Source: Podospora comata (Eukaryota > Ascomycota > Sordariomycetes > Sordariales > Podosporaceae). From it: DNA of 64,000 nt. The stretch covers positions 1,719,001 through 1,783,000 of the forward strand of contig CP071495.1 of the NCBI GenBank assembly GCA_017354895.1, read 5' to 3'. The notes beneath the pieces were generated by a model, which saw only the letters and a program-made list of their open reading frames with translations, was not told the origin of the DNA and did no database searches. Positions 1 through 10,711 of this stretch are shown here, in pieces. Positions within the stretch are counted from its first letter, which is position 1. Each line of letters opens with the position of its first letter. The translations under genes were made by a program, and so were the position numbers.

Positions 1-1538
1 ACTAGCCTTCACTGCGGAGCCGGCCGTTTCTTCAAGACAACGACGCCAAGCCTGATATGTTCCGCATCGTAACCAAGATGGGCTTTTATTAGCGATTGCT
101 ACGAGTCAAATGTTTTGGTGCCAGTGGAATAATTTGCTGTCTGAGCCGAGCTGACGACGTTGGTAATATCGGGGCTCTTAAGAGTTAATGGCCTCAGTCA
201 TCATGCGAAACAGGCAAGTGGTGGCTTGACCGCTGAAGGGAAATTCATGATGTTTGTCGTTGGCCATAGCTGTGGAGACATGCTGTATCAAACATGCCAA
301 CTCGTTCATGCTTCAACAACCCAGCCGACAACGGCCATAAAGAAATTTGGCATCTTCGGACCGTGCGGGTGTTGCAGTGTCGTCTCGTCTGAAGTTGAAG
401 TCGAAGTTGTCAAGTGCCAAGTATTGCCGAAGACTTTGTTTCGTAGTGACAAACAGGGTTAGGCCGTAGAGCTACGTCTCAGAAATACATATGGCCCCGC
501 CAACGTCGGACGGACGATCGCCTGGGGATGAGATTGAGAATATGATTGCTGATGTCTTCGAGTCAGATTTTGGTAAAGAAGAGAAGGATTACCCGCTTGG
601 ATGGGTAAATCAGTTTCGATCTCGGGCTTCTAGAACATTGTTTGAGCAGCGGCGGCTTGCGTGATTCTTCATGATCTCCTTCTGAGCGTCTCGGATTTGT
701 ACCAGCACACACACACGTCTCGACTCTTTTGCTTCAGCGCGTTGGCTAAATAGAAGGTTGTTCAGCTGTGTCCAACTCGAGAGAATCGACAAGAAGGATG
801 CGGCGGACAATGGTAGCGAGCTTCCTCCGGTGATGACGATGGCCCCTCGAATATCGGATAATGTCTCCAGAGAACAACTCACTCCGGTCTCCATTTTTGG
901 AGTTGAGGATTTCTCTTGGCCGTAGCCACCGATGCGTCACGTTTGGGTCGTCATCCTAGTGGCATATCGCAGACCTTATCGCAAGATGATCACAGCGGGC
1001 TGGGCTGTTTTCATGCTCAATTGAGCATATGAGGCGTGGTAACCGTCATTGGGTGGTCGGACAGAAAATGACAAAGAAAAAAGCTTTCTCGGATGCTCCC
1101 GCCGAATGTTGGGCAATTGCCGAGCCCGCCAGCACACATGAGGCTCCATTCAATCGAGGGGCTGCTGCAATCAGTTGCTTGAGTGACGACTGGTGGACCG
1201 CTCCCAACACTGGCGGTCAAAAAGGATAGTGTAGGTGGCTTACCTAATACAAACTCAACGCTGCAGTCCCTCACTGTGGTAGGCTGGTGTGCTTCCCCCG
1301 TGCCCGTCTTCAGCAAAACGGCCTCCGCTGGCGGGGTAAATTGGAATGAGTGAAAGGCCCAGAAACCGATCGTCGTCGGCACCTGGAACCACCGAACAAC
1401 TTCTTTTCGCGCGCCCCTCCCCCATCAACAACAACAACACCAACAACAACACAACACTCGCCCTAACATCGGCATCGTCTCTCCCTAATAAATCCCCTCA
1501 CATCACCGAACCAGACACACAACAGCAACCTACACATC
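1..1538. other. Left-edge region with no firm gene; profilin upstream sequence at its right end
   Basis: No open frame here looks convincingly like a gene. One short acidic ORF at 491-664 is listed separately. The right end (about 1427-1538) is rich in CAA and CAC, as in many fungal 5' leaders, and runs into the profilin start codon. Confidence 0.5.
491..664 (+). CDS. Possible small ORF, 57 aa, unknown
   Basis: An ATG-started frame of 57 codons ends in TGA. The product is acidic and hydrophilic (starts MAPPTSDGRSPGDEIENMIA) with no recognisable domain. It has no clear splice partners on either side. It could be one exon of a gene cut by the window edge, a relic, or chance. Confidence 0.2.
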   Translation: MAPPTSDGRSPGDEIENMIADVFESDFGKEEKDYPLGWVNQFRSRASRTLFEQRRLA

Positions 1539-2333
1539 ATGTCCTGGCAAGGTACGTCGTTTTGTTTTAACCCGCGCGGAAGCAAAGCTTGGGGAAACAA
1601 CCCCACCTTGGGATACTCAGGAGTCGGTTTAGCTAACCTTACCACCACAACAACAGCTTATGTTGACTCGAGGTACGAACCACTACTTCACCATCCTGAA
1701 CATCGATGCGCATAGAATCCCTCCTATTACCACAGTAATCTAACATTTCTCTTCCCCCCGCCAGCCTCGTCGGCTCCGGCCACATCGACAAAGCCGCCAT
1801 CGTCAGCGCCGCCGGCGACAGCACTTGGGCCGCGACCCCCGGCTTCACCGTACGTTCCCCCGCCCCCCCCCCCCTCCCCCTATTCCAACATCAACATGAA
1901 CAACCCCTTTTCCCATCCTCCCCCCTCCCCCCTTTAACACACCGCTCCTCCTCCTCCTCCTCCTCCATCACCGCCTCACTCCTGCCACCACACCATCCCC
2001 ACCCCGAAAACCATCCCCCATTCTAACTCTCATCCCCAGGTCTCTCCCTCAGAAATAACCTCCATCATCTCCATCCTCAACGAAACCGACAAGTCCAACG
2101 GCCCCGCCGCCACCAAGGCCTTCGCCGAGGGCATCCACGTCGGCGGAGAGCGCTACGTTGCCACCCGCAACGAGGACCGCCACGTCTACGGCCGCCAGGG
2201 GAGGACGGGCATCTGCATCGTCAAGACCAAACAGGCCATCCTTGTCGGCCACTACGGCGAGAACGCCCAGGCCGGCAACGCCACCCAGACGGTCGAGGCG
2301 CTGGCTGATTACCTGATTGGTCTTGGTTATTAA
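1539..2333 (+). CDS. Profilin
   Basis: Actin-monomer-binding protein that promotes ADP/ATP exchange on actin and feeds formins at growing hyphal tips. Four exons rebuilt from splice sites: 1539-1551, 1657-1672, 1765-1849 and 2040-2333, giving 135 aa, close to the usual 125-135. The product begins MSWQAYVDSSLVGSGHIDKA, the typical profilin N-terminus. It ends in the conserved C-terminal helix (TVEALADYLIGLGY), and the GRQGRTGICIVKT strand is present. The first two coding exons are only 13 and 16 nt. All introns are GT-AG, and the third is C/T-rich. Similarity along the whole length makes the call secure. Confidence 0.97.
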
Positions 2334-2583
2334 GTGCGGGAAAGACTGGTGGTGTACGAAAGCGGCGGTAGGTTGTTTAAAGAAAGGGAGGTTTATGACA
2401 ATTCATATCAAGAAGATGGTTGATTAGAGATGGTGGTGGTGGGATGAGGAATGAGGGAAAGAGAAAGAAGAAGACGCCCCTTTTTTTTTGTTGAATCTCT
2501 CAAATGAATGTGCACAACTGGCTGGTTCGAGATGATTATATCGCTGTTGTTGATTGTGTTGGTGTAGCTGGTGCTGTGGTGAT

Positions 2584-2658
2584 GGTGCTGGTGGTGCTGG
2601 TGGTGCTGGTGGTGCTGGTGGTGCTGGTGGTGCTGGTGGTGCTGGTGGTGCTGGTGGT
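2584..2658. repeat. 9-bp minisatellite, about 8 copies
   Basis: Perfect tandem copies of GGTGCTGGT, about 8.3 units, in the profilin 3' flank. Read on the minus strand they give poly-His/Gln, so the ORF there is a repeat artefact. Confidence 0.9.
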
Positions 2659-3149
2659 CGATGCTTGTTGCCTTTTGCAACCCCCTACTTAGCTAGGTCT
2701 ATGTTCCCTATTTACGACTGAGAAGCTGATATCTCCTTTCCTGCTTCTCGCATCACTTGCAACGATTTCGAAACATATAAATGTGCTGAAAACACAAAGC
2801 GCACCTGAGCCTCGTTGAATTCCTCATCTATATCACTCTTCTTATCCCTGTCCCATAAAGGGCCATGTTCATACTCCGTACAATCATAGTCGTACACAAG
2901 ACAAACCCCTCCTTCCTCCTCCATCAATATTATCTATAACAGGGGAATATTTCTCTTTTTCTCCCAACGCCTTTCCACCACCACCATTAAAACATCGCTA
3001 TACCCCCTTTACTTTTCTCAACCCATTGGTGGTACAGAGAGCTAGGTAACCTGTCCAATCTTCGCTTATTCCCATTACCACATGTTATACTCGTCGTCAT
3101 GACAGTCATATCCCTCCTCTCCCGGAAGAAGAAAAAAACCCAAACCTCA

Positions 3150-3156
<7 letters not shown>

Positions 3157-3180
<24 letters not shown>

Positions 3181-3181
3181 A
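3157..3181. repeat. Poly-A tract, 25 nt
   Basis: Uninterrupted run of 25 A just beyond the 3' end of the minus-strand ORF at 3189-3671. It is genomic sequence, likely a slippage-prone homopolymer. Confidence 0.9.
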
Positions 3182-3188
3182 GTTGTAC

Positions 3189-3671
3189 TTACTCATCCCT
3201 ACCAACGTTTACACAACAAGCCCCCCTCTTCACCCACCCAGTGTATTTTTTAGGATTCCTCGAAAACGCCTCCAACAACTCCCGCCTCTTCTCCATCTTC
3301 CTCTTCTCCTTTTCAATCTCCCGACAAGTCAATTCCATCTCCCTCCGCAGTACCGATTGTCTAAGCCGCTCCTTGGCACACGCCTCCACCCTCTGCCTCT
3401 CCTGTTCAGTAATCCAGTCCTCATAGATCTTCTTCGCCATCTCCACCCCCCGTTCCCTCTTTTCCTTCTCCATTTGTTCCACCACAGGTTTCATCCTCAT
3501 CCACGTCTTCCTCCACTTCCTCCCCGCCTTTCTCACATCCCCTACATCAAGCGGATCTTTTCTTTTCACCACCTTGTCGTCCACCAGCTTGTCGTCCACC
3601 ACCTCAACATGATCATCCTCCATTTTCTGTTGCCTCCTACCCCGCCGCTTAAACACCTGTAGGAATCCCAT
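3189..3671 (-). CDS. Unknown charged coiled-coil ORF, in frame with the Got1 stop
   Basis: A 160-codon ORF whose ATG lies 3 nt past the Got1 TAG and in the same frame as Got1. The product is very rich in Lys, Arg and Glu and should form a helix or coiled coil over about residues 55-150 (for example EQERQRVEACAKERLRQ). It has no signal peptide, membrane segment or family I recognise. Three readings are possible: a separate gene whose leader overlaps Got1, a C-terminal extension of Got1 made by readthrough or splicing, or non-coding sequence. A good splice donor (GTAAGT on the minus strand) overlaps its last codons at about 3181-3190, so a further exon may exist. Confidence 0.45.
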   Translation of the reverse strand: MGFLQVFKRRGRRQQKMEDDHVEVVDDKLVDDKVVKRKDPLDVGDVRKAGRKWRKTWMRMKPVVEQMEKEKRERGVEMAKKIYEDWITEQERQRVEACAKERLRQSVLRREMELTCREIEKEKRKMEKRRELLEAFSRNPKKYTGWVKRGACCVNVGRDE

Positions 3672-3674
3672 CAC

Positions 3675-4218
3675 CTAAACAGGCAACTCAGCATTCCTCC
3701 TCGCCCCCAAGCCCGTCCTGTCAACCAACATGCCCACATACGGCCCAACAACGGGAATATTCCTCGCAAACCCGAGAATCGTCCCCAAAAAGTCCCCAAA
3801 CAGGATCAAAATCCCGTACAGCTCGATAAGAAAACCGATCAGAGGCCACCGGAGGAAAATCAACGTCAGGCCGGAAAAGAAGGCGAGAGTTCCTTGGATT
3901 TTCTGTCGGCGGGCGAAAAATACGGCTGTTTTGGCAGGGCCGATGATGATTGTTAGGCCGATCAGGAAGAGGATCTGGGGGCAAAAGGTTAGTGAGTGGT
4001 GGTGCGAAAGGGGAGAGGAAGAAGAAACGTACATTGCCCATTGCGAGCATGGCTCTGTCGAAGAAGAGGAGTACACCCCCTATGAGAAAGAAGCCGCCGC
4101 CTGAGCAGAAGGCCACTCCGACCTCTGGGGAGGTTTGTTAGTTACTACCTTGAGGGGTGGGTGGGATGTGAGGAGGTGGAGGGGGGAACGTACTCTGCGA
4201 GTCTGATAACCACATCAT
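3675..4218 (-). CDS. GOT1: Got1, Golgi transport membrane protein
   Basis: Small tetraspanning membrane protein of the Got1/Sft2 family, found on ER-Golgi vesicles and needed for efficient vesicle budding and fusion. Three exons in reading order: 4218-4194, 4124-4033 and 3974-3675. The product is 138 aa, the same length as yeast Got1. It begins MMWLSDSQKVGVAFCSGGGF, then has hydrophobic segments around ILFLIGLTIIIGP and the highly conserved GFARNIPVVGPYVG near the C-terminus. It ends in ELPV and a TAG. The two introns are GT-AG. The odd point is what follows the stop: the frame stays open for another 162 codons (see the adjacent ORF). Confidence 0.96.
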
Positions 4219-5513
4219 CTTCTTGTCTCAACAACGTCTCTGCTTAATGATTGCACCAGCCAAGAGAGCTGTCCAGCAAGCCACCACAGAATTGTGGTGA
4301 TGTGTCCCTAGCACCACGATGTGTTCCTCCGAACACGGTCTCCGAATTGCCTCCCCCACACCTTGTGAGAGACTGCTCGGTCTGCTTTTTTGTTGACGTT
4401 TGTATCGTGCGTAGGAAGAATCCCGTTGGGTCGAGCGGAAAGTATGACAGGTGCTGCGGTTTCCTGATCCCGGCGGTGCTATCGTGGCGGTGTTCGGGGT
4501 GAATTTTGAGAAGGGTACAGTCGTCGTCGAAACGATGGTCGGCGATCGTTGGTGGTGTGAAGCCTTGAATCAAAGTATCGTTTTAGTCGGGCGAAGAAGG
4601 TAAGGTAAGTAATATCTGTCCTGTCGAGAAGAGGAATCAAAAAGCTGCTGCTGCCTAGCTCACAATAGGTAAAACTGTGTTACAGATGATTCGTCGTGGT
4701 GTGTAAAGTGTCAAGAGTTCAAAGACACGAAAGCAGTTGGATGATGGATGGGAATAAGCTGCAACAGCAAGTGCAACGCAACAGCTTGCGACAGGAAGGG
4801 ACAACGCCAAGAGGGACATTTCTTCAGGGGTTCTCTCACAGACGGAAAGGGGGCCTAAGCATTTCTTTCTCGTTGCGGCAGGCATGGCCCTGGTTTGAAA
4901 AATGGAAATATGATTGGCTGATGACAAGACTCCACTCTTGGGAGCTGCTGGTCTTTTCTTGCATTTTTGGAGAAAAGTCAAAATCATCTTTCTTGCATCG
5001 AAGAAACATCTGAGGATGGACCAAGCTGGTTGAGCAATGAGCAGCAACAAATACCCAAAGCCGACAGGATGATGTATTCTTGGGGAAAAAGACTGCCAGT
5101 ACTGACAGACCTGTCAGCTCTTATTCCAATGGCCAAGGTCAATGACGGTAGGTATATATATCTCTCCTTTCTCTCATGTCCCCCTCAACACAAAAACACA
5201 TGCCGCGACGGCTCCCATCGCTCGTCGTTGGGAGCACCCCGAGTTTGGTAATTCCGATCCTTACCCGGAAGTCTGTCGATACTCAGGCAGAGAGCAACTG
5301 ATCACGATTAAGCCGGGGCGTCAACTTGATACTCCTGTCGAGAGGCAGCGAGTTGCATAGATGGGGCCTGACTTTGTTGGTCAAACAACTTATTATCTTG
5401 ATATTTATGATTCTGTTGTGGAACTGCTGCCATGCCTTTGCCCTGCTTCCGTAACGCCGTGCTTCCCAATCATAAAAACAAATGAACGCCATTCCCAACC
5501 ACTGGCCCCGCTT
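4219..5513. other. Intergenic region between Got1 and Ies6
   Basis: About 1.3 kb upstream of Got1 and downstream of Ies6. Several overlapping ORFs of 60-130 codons occur on both strands, none with family resemblance or credible splice structure. A TATA-like stretch (GTATATATAT, about 5152-5162) precedes a 72-codon plus-strand ORF (5142-5360) that I do not consider supported. Confidence 0.5.
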
Positions 5514-6131
5514 CTATTTCAGTATCGTCTGAGCCCCTCTGGCTTCCAAGAATTGCTCCCCTACGCCATTGGGCAGAGATCGAATCATCCCAAACACCTC
5601 CCGGTTGTGATACTTTAGTCTCGTCTTGGGGTCAATGTATGGTGCTGGTAGACCAGTGACGTCGCAGTACCGCTTCTGTGGAGCTAGACTTGGAGCGCCT
5701 TCGATGTTGGTGTATGTTGGGATTGGGGCAGAGGACGTGGCTCCGTTGCCGTTTCCATTGACTTGCTTGTTGTTGTTGTTTAATGACTTCTCCAGCACCA
5801 GCTTCGACAAGCTCCTCGACGCCTGGGCGAGGTTGGGTTGAAGGCTGTTGCCGCCGCTGCTGGCGGGTGTAGACGTCCCACTCGTTGAGAGGCCGTCGTC
5901 GTTTTGGTCTTTTGGAGTCGCGGCGCCGCTGGCGTCTTGGGGGGTAGCAATCACGGAAGCTTCCTTCTTTTGGGCGTCGCCGAGGATGGTCTTGATGTTC
6001 TTGTTGCGGCGCTGGTTGGGGCGCCAGTGTGGGTTGCGGAAGGTCTTGTGGATGGAGTGGATGTCGAGTTGCTCGAGGAGGGCTGTGTGGGCTGCTTGCG
6101 CGGCGAGCACTTCGGGGTTCTGTGATGCCAT
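5514..6131 (-). CDS. IES6: Ies6, INO80 chromatin-remodelling complex subunit
   Basis: Subunit of the nuclear INO80 nucleosome remodeller. With Arp5 it forms the module that couples ATP hydrolysis to nucleosome sliding. Intronless, 205 aa from the ATG at 6131 (yeast Ies6 is 166 aa). The conserved N-terminal block (HKTFRNPHWRPNQRRNKN) is followed by a low-complexity Ser/Thr/Asn linker at about residues 60-150. The C-terminal YL1_C domain follows, with RYCDVTGLPAPYIDPKT and LKYHNREVFGMIRSLP. A longer frame opens to 6314, but the ATG at 6131 begins the conserved protein. It is divergent from Dad4 across 280 bp and lies 1.2 kb from its partner Arp5. Confidence 0.95.
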   Translation of the reverse strand: MASQNPEVLAAQAAHTALLEQLDIHSIHKTFRNPHWRPNQRRNKNIKTILGDAQKKEASVIATPQDASGAATPKDQNDDGLSTSGTSTPASSGGNSLQPNLAQASRSLSKLVLEKSLNNNNKQVNGNGNGATSSAPIPTYTNIEGAPSLAPQKRYCDVTGLPAPYIDPKTRLKYHNREVFGMIRSLPNGVGEQFLEARGAQTILK

Positions 6132-6411
6132 GGTTATGATGGTGATGCTGGAGAGCTGATGGGTGAGTGGTGGCGGGCTGTGGTCAGCGATCAATGGCGA
6201 GCCAACTTCTGGAACAAGTGCTGGGAGCTTCAAGTGTTGGAACCTCTGCCGCGTCTGACCGCTTTTGCTGTTCGCACTGTTGACGCGCTCCAGAAAGCGT
6301 GCCCCGCCAAACACTTTGTGGGGGTGGGGCTGTACGTTATGCTTCGCCCATTCAAGTCATTACCACGAAAGCCATCAATTTTGGAGTGACAGAGCTGTGA
6401 TAACCCTCAAG
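6132..6411. promoter_or_regulatory. Shared upstream region of Ies6 and Dad4
   Basis: 280 bp between the divergent start codons of Ies6 and Dad4 must hold both promoters. No clear TATA box was seen. Confidence 0.6.
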
Positions 6412-6847
6412 ATGGTACGTTCTCATATATATTGCCTTATGATATGGACTAACAAGCAACAGGAAAGTCCACACGAGCATCAGCAGAACCTCCTGCTGTC
6501 GCGCATTATCACCAATGTTGTAAGTCAACTCAGGTACATGGCAAGCAGACAGCACATACTCATGGATATACAGGAGAAACTGAACGAGTCCATTCTTGTC
6601 ATGAACAAGACCCTTCAAGTAGGACATCATATTCCAAAATCACCGCTTAATATCAAGCTAATCGGCTGGTAGGACATCAACATTCAGAACATGAACATTG
6701 AGCTGGTAGCCCAAATGTTCAAGAATTACCAGTCCAATGTCCTTTTCCATCTCGAGGGTAAGCTCTCATGATTTTAAAGGGTCACATGCAACTGTGAACT
6801 GTACTAACACCGGTACAGCTACGGACAACTTGAAAGACCCGGCGTGA
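6412..6847 (+). CDS. DAD4: Dad4, DASH/Dam1 kinetochore complex subunit
   Basis: Component of the ten-subunit DASH (Dam1) ring that links kinetochores to spindle microtubules. Five tiny exons: 6412-6414, 6463-6519, 6574-6618, 6673-6757 and 6819-6847. The product is 72 aa, exactly the length of yeast Dad4. It starts [20 protein letters not shown] and contains [20 protein letters not shown] and [16 protein letters not shown], which align along their whole length with yeast Dad4 as I recall it. The first coding exon is the ATG alone, followed at once by GTACGT. All four introns are GT-AG and 48-61 nt. No single exon exceeds 85 nt, so a simple ORF scan misses this gene. Confidence 0.96.
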
Positions 6848-7338
6848 AGTAACCTGCGAAGAGTTGCAATGGTTTGAGCAACAAGGCTAGTGTCCATGGC
6901 AAGCTCATCATGTTGATGTCAGGAAGCATTTTACAGCGGCGTTTAGGAGTACTATATTTCTAGGCTGTTCTGAGTGCCAAAGTCCATATATTCATCATCT
7001 ATTGTCTTGATGACTTTCTGTAAGTGCCTACAACAACCGCACGGTGCATCTCCAAATTCCAACTGTATCAGCACGGTGCGGCGCGCATCCCTGACAGCTC
7101 CCGGCAGCGGCAAGCTCAAGGCGGATGGCGGCGTTGCGCACTGGACTTGCAACTTCCATCTTGCTCTTTGGCAAAGCAATAATATCTCTTTTATTAGCAA
7201 CCAGTTTCCAAGTACGTTATCATCCGGTCCAGAATCATACCAAAATCCCCTCGAGAATTTCTACCAAACTCGTCAACATCATCACCAGAAACCTTACGTT
7301 GCGCGCTTCCGTACACCTGCCATCTGCGATTCGCAGCA
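6848..7338. other. Dad4-Arp5 intergenic region
   Basis: 491 bp between two plus-strand genes, serving as Dad4 3' region and Arp5 promoter. No gene or repeat seen. Confidence 0.6.
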
Positions 7339-9812
7339 ATGGCGCCCTCGGCAATGGAAGGGGTTGTCAGCACACGAGATGCCTGGATGACCCTCCCACC
7401 ACCGACATTGCACCCGGTCAAGGAAGCCAGATTCGAGAAATACCTAGAGCCACAAACAGACGGCCGCAAGCGCGCCCTAGCCTTGCCTCAAGGGCAGGCC
7501 GCGATTGTCATTGATAATGGTATGCCAGCTTGCTTTGCTGTCCCCAACACCAAGACCAAGATTGCTAACATGTCAATTGTTGTTTTTTTCGCAGGCTCCT
7601 ACAATGTCCGCGCAGGCTGGTCCTTCGAGGACAAACCCCGATTGTCCATCCCCCCGATCATGTCCAAGTACCGAGATCGCAAGTTAGCCAAGACCTTTTC
7701 GTTCGCCGGCCAGGACTGCTACGCCGACACCACTGCGAGGGGACATATCCGCAATGCGTTCGAGGCCGGGACTGGCATCGTAAGCAACTGGGATGTGATG
7801 GAGCATGTTTTGGACCACATCTTCATCAAGCTTGGCATGAATGGGGTGGAGGGCGGGATTGATATGCCTATTGTTATGACGGAAGCTGTCGCCAACTTTC
7901 CATACTCGAGGAAATGTTTGTGTTTTCCCCCCTTCTATCTTGATACTGTTGTTGTGCTGACACTTTCCAGCCATGGCTGAAATCATCTTTGAGTGCTACC
8001 AAGCACCAAGTCTCGTCACTGGCATCGACTCTCTCTTCTCATACCGCCACAACAAGGGCGACACAGGCCTCGTCGTATCCTCATCATACAGCTCAACCCA
8101 TCTCATTCCTATCTATAACCAAAAACCCATGCTAGCTCAAGCTACGAGGTTGAACTGGGGCGGCTGGCACGAGGCGGAATACCTTCTCAAGCTCATCAAG
8201 CTGAAGTACCACACCGGTTTCCCCGGGAAGCTGAACGCCTCCCAGGCTGAGCAAATGGTGCGGGACTTTTGCTACGTATCTCTAGACTACGACAAGGAAC
8301 TCTCGGGGTACCTAGAATGGACCGGCCTGGAGGACAGAGAACGCATTGTGCAATATCCTTACACCGAAGAAGTCATTATTCAGAAATCGGAAGAGGAACT
8401 TGCACGGATCGCTGAGCGCAAGAAGGAAAGCGGCCGCAGACTACAGGAGCAAGCCGCCAAGATGCGCCTCGAGCGGCTGATGAAGAAGGAAGAGGAGCTG
8501 GAATACTACAAGGATGTTCAGAGGCGGCTGGTTGACCAGACCAAGAAGGAGACGAAGCGGATCCTCGATGATGCTGAAGTCAAGGATGAGGCACAGCTCG
8601 AGAAGATGATCAAGGAGCTGGAAAAGACAATCAAGAAGCAGCGGACAAAGGACCTGGGTGAACCAGAGGAGGAGCAGGAAGCCCCTGATTTTAGCCTCCT
8701 AGACGTGCCAGATGACCAGCTCGACGAGGCGGGGATCAAGCAAAAGAGGCAGCAACGGCTGCTGAAGTCCAACCACGATGCGAGGGCCAGGGCCAGGGCG
8801 GAGAAGGAAGCTGAAAAGGCGAGGATAGCAGAGGAGGCGAGGTTGGACGAGGAGAGGAGAACGAATGATCTCGAGGCGTGGCTGGAAGACAAGAGGCAGA
8901 CGAGGTTGGCGAAGCTGGCGCAGATCAAGGAACGGGATCGGCTGAAGGCTGATTTGGGCAATCGCAAGTCGCTCGCCAGCCAAATACGCATGAAGAACAT
9001 TGCCAACCTGGCCTCGGACACACCTACGGGCGGGAGCCGCAAGCGGAGGCGCGGAGGGGATGATGATGACTTTGGGGCGGATGATGCTGACTGGGGTGTT
9101 TACCGGTCGGTGGCTATCGGCGCCAACAAGGGGGACTCTGACGACGACGAGGAGGGGGAAGAAGATTTGGAGGCTGCGGTGAGGGCGCTGGAGGCGGACT
9201 TGCTGGAGTATGACAAGGATTTTACTTACGAGAACACGCTTGAGGCGCAGAACGACTGGTCCAAGAGTCTGCTGCATGCGTTTCGATATGGGCCGAGACC
9301 GTTTGATCCTTCTAATCCGGCCGAGACGCACAGGCTGCATCTTAATGTGGAACGGATAAGGGTGCCGGAGGTGATTTTTCAGCCGAGCGCGATCGCGGGG
9401 GTTGATCAAGCGGGCATTGTGGAGATTGCGGGGGATATTTTGAATCAGAGGTTGGTGGGGTTGGGAGGGGAGGAGTATAGGGATGAGTTTCTGAGGGATG
9501 TTTTCCTTACGGGGGGGAATACGTTGTTTGAGAACTTTGACGAGAGGTTGAGGAGGGGATTGATGGGGTTGTTGCCTGCGGGGAGTGAGTTGAGGGTTAG
9601 GAGGGCGGGGGATGCGTTGCTGGATGCTTGGAGGGGGGCGGCGGGGTGGGCGGGGACGGGGGAGTGCAGGAGGGCGAGGGTGACGAGGCAGGAGTATGAG
9701 GAGAAGGGGGGGGAGTATATGAAGGTGAGATTGCCCTTGACATTGGTGGGAGAGAGAGATGTGCTAACAAGTGATATAGGAGCATGATTTGGGGAATGCC
9801 TTTGCTGGGTAG
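7339..9812 (+). CDS. ARP5: Arp5, actin-related protein of the INO80 complex
   Basis: Nuclear actin-related protein that, with Ies6, binds the nucleosome and the Ino80 ATPase insert. Four exons: 7339-7519, 7595-7915, 7971-9724 and 9780-9812, giving 762 aa (yeast Arp5 is 755). The actin-fold phosphate loop is split by the first intron (IVIDNGSYNVRAGW). Later conserved blocks include GTGIVSNWDVMEHVLDHIF and LVVSSSYSSTHLIPIY. A large charged insertion (about residues 260-520) with coiled-coil and acidic stretches is typical of Arp5. The C-terminal actin part resumes with VFLTGGNTLFENFDERL. The last exon is only 33 nt and gives the ending EHDLGNAFAG. Confidence 0.97.
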
Positions 9813-10118
9813 ATCAGTTTACACAGAGACATAGCAGGGAGAAAATGCAGGTGATCGTGGGACAGGAAAGGGCGCGATGGTTTCGGATGCCTGGAGGGTC
9901 TGCATAATGCGATAGGCATAGCAGTGTTATAAGATGTTTATTCTTGTATTGTTCCAGTTTTGGGACTGTTGAAAATGTCCTTGCGAGAAGTCTCTCGTGG
10001 TGTGAACACCTCACATGTCTGCTGCCCCTTCTACACCTAGACTTGGGACTGCTAAGCATGGCTACTATCCTCTCATAAAACCCCCCACATATCAACACAC
10101 AATCCGCCCCGAACAATC
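9813..10118. other. Arp5 3' region
   Basis: Short non-coding stretch between the Arp5 stop and the 5S rRNA gene. No gene seen. Confidence 0.6.
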
Positions 10119-10237
10119 ACATACGACCACAGACAGCTGAAAATACGGGATCCCGTCCGCTCTCCCCTAGTCAAACAGCTGATCGCCAGACTAGTACTCA
10201 GGTGGGTGACCACTGGGGAATCCCTGGTGTTGTATGT
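10119..10237 (+). rRNA. 5S ribosomal RNA gene (single, dispersed)
   Basis: About 119 nt with the start, end and internal blocks of Neurospora-type 5S rRNA. The 5' end ACATACGACC pairs with the 3' end GTTGTATGT (helix I). ATCCCGTCCGCTC and AGTACTCAGGTGGGTGACC (internal promoter/box C region) follow, and a T-rich terminator comes right after. Helix II appears as two copies of the self-complementary CAGCTG, replacing the GGTGTGG/CCACAC of Neurospora, so pairing is kept. Dispersed, unlinked 5S genes are usual in this fungal group. It is transcribed by RNA polymerase III from internal elements. Confidence 0.93.
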
Positions 10238-10711
10238 TTTTGGTTCTCCATACCGGTGGATCTTTTTGTGGTGTTGAGTCCTTGACTGACTCGAACATGT
10301 TGATCGGGTTAGGGTTGAATGTGAGGAGTGAGAGCTTGCGCACGGGCCATATCGATTGGAGAACCGGAAGCTCGGAGCTCTTTAAGCTCAAGCTTCGAGT
10401 TGGAAGTGAACAACGTCACTTTGTTGCTTTTTGAGCCTCAACTTTATCTTTTGAAACGGTCGACTGAAACGGAGCTGGTTGTACGGCATAATTGGGACTC
10501 AATCTCCGTTTTCAGAGAAGAGGCGTCGACTTGCTTGAGGAAACGGCATTGACATCTGCGAAGAGCTGCCGCCAAGATCAAGCTTCACCACCACCACCAC
10601 GTCAACACAGTTACAACACAACACATCCACATACCACCACCAACTTTCATCCACACCCTACAACCACAACCACACATCCCAACCAGAAAAACGCGCAAGA
10701 AAGGAGCAGCA
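10238..10711. other. Region between the 5S gene and the small membrane protein ORF
   Basis: Begins with the T-rich 5S terminator (about 10237-10241). The right part (10580-10711) is rich in CAC/CCA like a fungal 5' leader. No other gene seen. Confidence 0.5.

Larger units (their letters stand above)
2334..3188. other. Intergenic region between profilin and the Got1-linked ORF
   Basis: Holds the profilin 3' region, a 9-bp tandem repeat (2584-2658) and a 25-nt A run (3157-3181). Short ORFs over the repeat are repeat translations. No gene seen. Confidence 0.6.

Noticed and set aside
2408-2680. His-rich 90-codon minus-strand ORF
   Set aside because: It is a translation of the 9-bp minisatellite.
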